DNA of 64,000 bases, taken from Blastomussa wellsi. Lineage: Eukaryota > Cnidaria > Anthozoa > Scleractinia > Plerogyridae. This document shows positions 61,920 to 64,000 of this stretch, one piece after another. The DNA lies in contig OX393561.1 of the NCBI GenBank assembly GCA_947652115.1, positions 1,741,172 to 1,805,171 of the forward strand, written 5' to 3'. The position numbers and the translations under genes are program-made. Each line of letters opens with the position of its first letter. Position 1 is the stretch's first letter. Under the pieces are notes generated by a model. It was not told the DNA's origin. It made no database searches and was given only the letters and a program-made list of their open reading frames with translations.

Positions 61920-62301
61920 GGCCATTTTCTAAACGAGCAGGGACTGGGTACGAATATATTTTTTCTTGGTACGAATATTCAATTTTGATCGAATTGAAAT
62001 TTGGGTCATGTCATCTGAAAGAGCATCTAAAAATTAGTAAATTTACCAAATGTGGTGGTTATTGGTTTAAATGCAAAGGCATGGTACACTTTTAAAATAA
62101 GGGAGCTCAGTATGGATTGGGGGACACCTGTCCCTGCCATTTGGGTTTAACCAAAAAAACCAACCGTCAAATTTGGTAAATTTACTAAGTTTTGGATGCT
62201 CTTTCAGATGACGTTCCCCATTTTTTCAATTCAATCGATATTGAATGTTTGTACCAAAGAGAAATATGTTGTACCCAGTCCTCTGCTCATTTAGAAAATG
62301 G
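61920..62301. repeat. 382 bp foldback in the presumed UAP1-B 3' UTR
   Basis: Arms of about 150 nt: the left starts GGCCATTTTCTAAA and the right ends TTTAGAAAATGGC, with long inner pairing through CATCTGAAAGAGCATC and AAATTTACCAAAT. It lies between the stop codon (61711) and the polyadenylation signal. Confidence 0.85.
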
Positions 62302-62393
62302 CTACTACTGTAACACTACTGTGTAGCTTTCTGTATTTTCTTTGCAGTATGTCATAAATTATAATTTAGTATAGGTAGGTTGTTAGAATGAGG

Positions 62394-62513
62394 CAACCTC
62401 GTTGCCAGGGTCTCTTATTTTCCCGCCCTCCTGGAGCGAGAGAGGAGAGACCCTCTCTCTCTCTCTCTCGCTCTTTGGGGAGAGAAGAAGAGAGACCCTG
62501 GGAATGAGGTTGG
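62394..62513. repeat. Palindromic element with (CT)n centre
   Basis: CAACCTCGTTGCCAGGGTCTC at the left and AGAGACCCTGGGAATGAGGTTG at the right are inverted copies with a few mismatches. The centre is CTCTCT-rich. Confidence 0.75.
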
Positions 62514-62853
62514 AATGAAGGCTTTGATAGCCTAACACCATGTCAAAGTTTTGATCTTATGCAAGTTCTTTCAAGGAATATATTTCAAGAAAATTTATAG
62601 TCAAAAATGTGTTTCAACTCCGTTGAAATATTGTAGAATGAGGCCACGTATATGAAATGTTTCATTTGAATGAGCGCTTTGTGATAATTGGATATAAGTG
62701 CTTTGAATCCAAGTGTAGTACAATGCACATAGAAGTGCATTAAGCATTTAATTTATTGTCTTCTGGCATTTGGCAGTTGTTGGTTAGTTGTGGATTCTGA
62801 TAAGATGATCGTATTACTTTACTTCTGGAATTCTTAGCGTAGTCAATTGTGTT

Positions 62854-62859
62854 AATAAA
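62854..62859 (+). promoter_or_regulatory. Polyadenylation signal, UAP1-B
   Basis: AATAAA 1.14 kb after the stop codon, followed by a T-rich run. First canonical plus-strand signal I noticed downstream of gene B. Confidence 0.5.
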
Positions 62860-63004
62860 ATTTTTTCCCAAACAAAAACGACACTTTGATTTCTTGTGAA
62901 AGCATACTTAGATGGGAAGGGTCGCCGGTTTTATATTTTCGGCGTGCAATCAACATGAACATCGGTAGCAACAGTGGCAACACTACCATCATCGTCATCG
63001 CCCG

Positions 63005-63150
63005 ACATTTTGGGTAGCTCAGATTTTTTGGGCAGCAAGAGAAATTTGGACAAGGAAACTTGGGAGAATTTTTTGGGCAAATGGTTCACCGCCCCCCTGG
63101 CGAAAAATTGCCCGTACGCTTATGTCCCTCAATCCCGTAGCCTCCCACAC
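63005..63150 (+). repeat. Interspersed repeat, family of 25430-25620
   Basis: TTTTTTGGGCAAATGGTTCA and the flanking GGGCAGCAAGAGAAATTTGG repeat the reverse-strand text in UAP1-A intron 4. Confidence 0.6.
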
Positions 63151-63164
63151 AGACGTCCTTTGGG

Positions 63165-63405
63165 CTTCGTTACGCGTTCCTTCCCCATGGACGTCTGCTG
63201 AGTCGACAGTCCACTTCTGTTCACAGGCCGTTTAATCCAATTAAAGAAAACGATCAGTATTGACTCATTGCATGACAGCTATCCTATCACATGCTGCGAA
63301 TCGTTTTCCCAAAAGTGGAAAGTTACCTCTGATTGGTTCGTAGCCGTGAACGGAAGTGGACGTTCGATTCAGCAGACGTCCGTGGGGAAGGAACGCGTGA
63401 CGAAG
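63165..63405. mobile_element. MITE with 37 bp terminal inverted repeats
   Basis: CTTCGTTACGCGTTCC at the left and GGAACGCGTGACGAAG at the right begin arms of 37 nt with two mismatches. 241 bp, no coding frame. Confidence 0.82.
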
Positions 63406-63629
63406 TGACAAAGGGGCCATTCACATCTACCGTTTTGAACATCCTAACGACAAACGGATTTTAAAGCGGCTGATGCGACTGGACTCCCTTTGTTATATGT
63501 CGGCCAATTACCCAGAGGCACTTGTTCCTCGTGCACAGGCACAGCCGGCTAAGAGGGACAAGTGGCTCTCGGGACGAGAATGGTCACTATGGGAGGCCAA
63601 ATCATTCAAAAGTGGTATGAAGTCACGAC

Positions 63630-63935
63630 TGATGATTGAGATTATCGATTGGTGATCGAGAACAACGATCGCTATGGTTGAGAATCACGATTGATGAATG
63701 AGAATGACGATCGCTATGATTGAGATTATCGATTGGTGATCGAGAACAACGATCGCTATGGTTGAGAATCACGATTGATGAATGAGAATGACGATCGCTA
63801 TGGTTGAGATTAACGATTGGTGATTGAGAATGACGATCGCTATGGTCCAAAAAAAGATTGATGATTGAAAATACCGATCGCTATGGTCCAGAAAGTGGCG
63901 ATCGAGAATATCGACCAATGGGGTTGAGAATATCG
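63630..63935 (+). repeat. 42 bp minisatellite
   Basis: Units start GATCGCTATGGTTGAGA and recur every 42 bp, with two alternating types making an 84 bp higher-order repeat, then decaying variants. 42 is a multiple of three, so the minus-strand reading is a 14-residue peptide repeat, but nothing suggests it is translated. From 63406 to 63629 I see no gene. Confidence 0.88.
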
Positions 63936-64000
63936 ATTGGTTATATTGGCGAGGGATAAAAAACTATAACTTACATGAAGTAGTATATGAATTTTCGCGC

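Noticed and set aside
62974..63201. 75-codon open frame
   Set aside because: Translation of an interspersed repeat and part of a MITE.
63623..63850. Minus-strand protein of 14-residue repeats
   Set aside because: Direct product of a 42 bp minisatellite whose period is a multiple of three. No start context, splice sites or domain.
63630..63935. CRISPR-like array
   Set aside because: The repeats are contiguous and diverging, without unique spacers, and the genome is eukaryotic.

Overview
The window is eukaryotic and almost certainly from an anthozoan cnidarian, most likely a stony coral. The evidence is intron-rich genes with GT-AG junctions, AT-rich non-coding DNA, a metazoan UDP-N-acetylhexosamine pyrophosphorylase (UAP1), and dense short repeats (tRNA-derived SINEs, LINE tails, foldback/MITE elements, one Ty3/gypsy element) of kinds I recognise from coral and anemone genomes. 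The species call is inference. No bacterial, viral-genome, rRNA or CRISPR features are seen.

Left third (1-16673): a direct tandem array of one locus in three copies (1-5027, 5028-13026, 13027-16673). Copies 1 and 2 each carry a minus-strand gene for a secreted protein built from a ~95-residue four-cysteine domain. Copy 1 has one domain exon. Copy 2 has five (A-B-A-B-A), made by internal duplication of a ~1.48 kb two-exon module. All these domain exons are phase 1-1. A perfect three-unit heat-shock element lies upstream of each gene. Copy 3 holds only the non-coding flank.

Middle (18343-34046): UAP1 gene A, nine exons, 498 codons by my assembly, apparently intact. Its introns hold foldback elements, SINEs, LINE remnants and, in intron 7, a complete Ty3/gypsy retrotransposon (28252-32781) with 175 bp LTRs, a 5 bp target duplication and two in-frame stops.

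Right half (33885-61711): a tandem segmental duplication of the DNA between the two UAP1 paralogues. Each 5.5-6.5 kb unit carries the last exon of gene A and the first exon of gene B, so the window shows three copies of A exon 9 and three of B exon 1. A 200-N gap at 51973-52172 interrupts the array and probably hides more of it. Gene B then continues with exons 2-9 (54404-61711), giving 503 codons. Its introns and 3' UTR are full of inverted-repeat elements. The right edge has MITEs and a 42 bp minisatellite.

Both UAP1 proteins should make UDP-GlcNAc/UDP-GalNAc for glycosylation, chitin-like polymers or mucus. The unusual features are the multiplied first and last exons at the A/B boundary and the domain-exon array with a heat-shock promoter motif.
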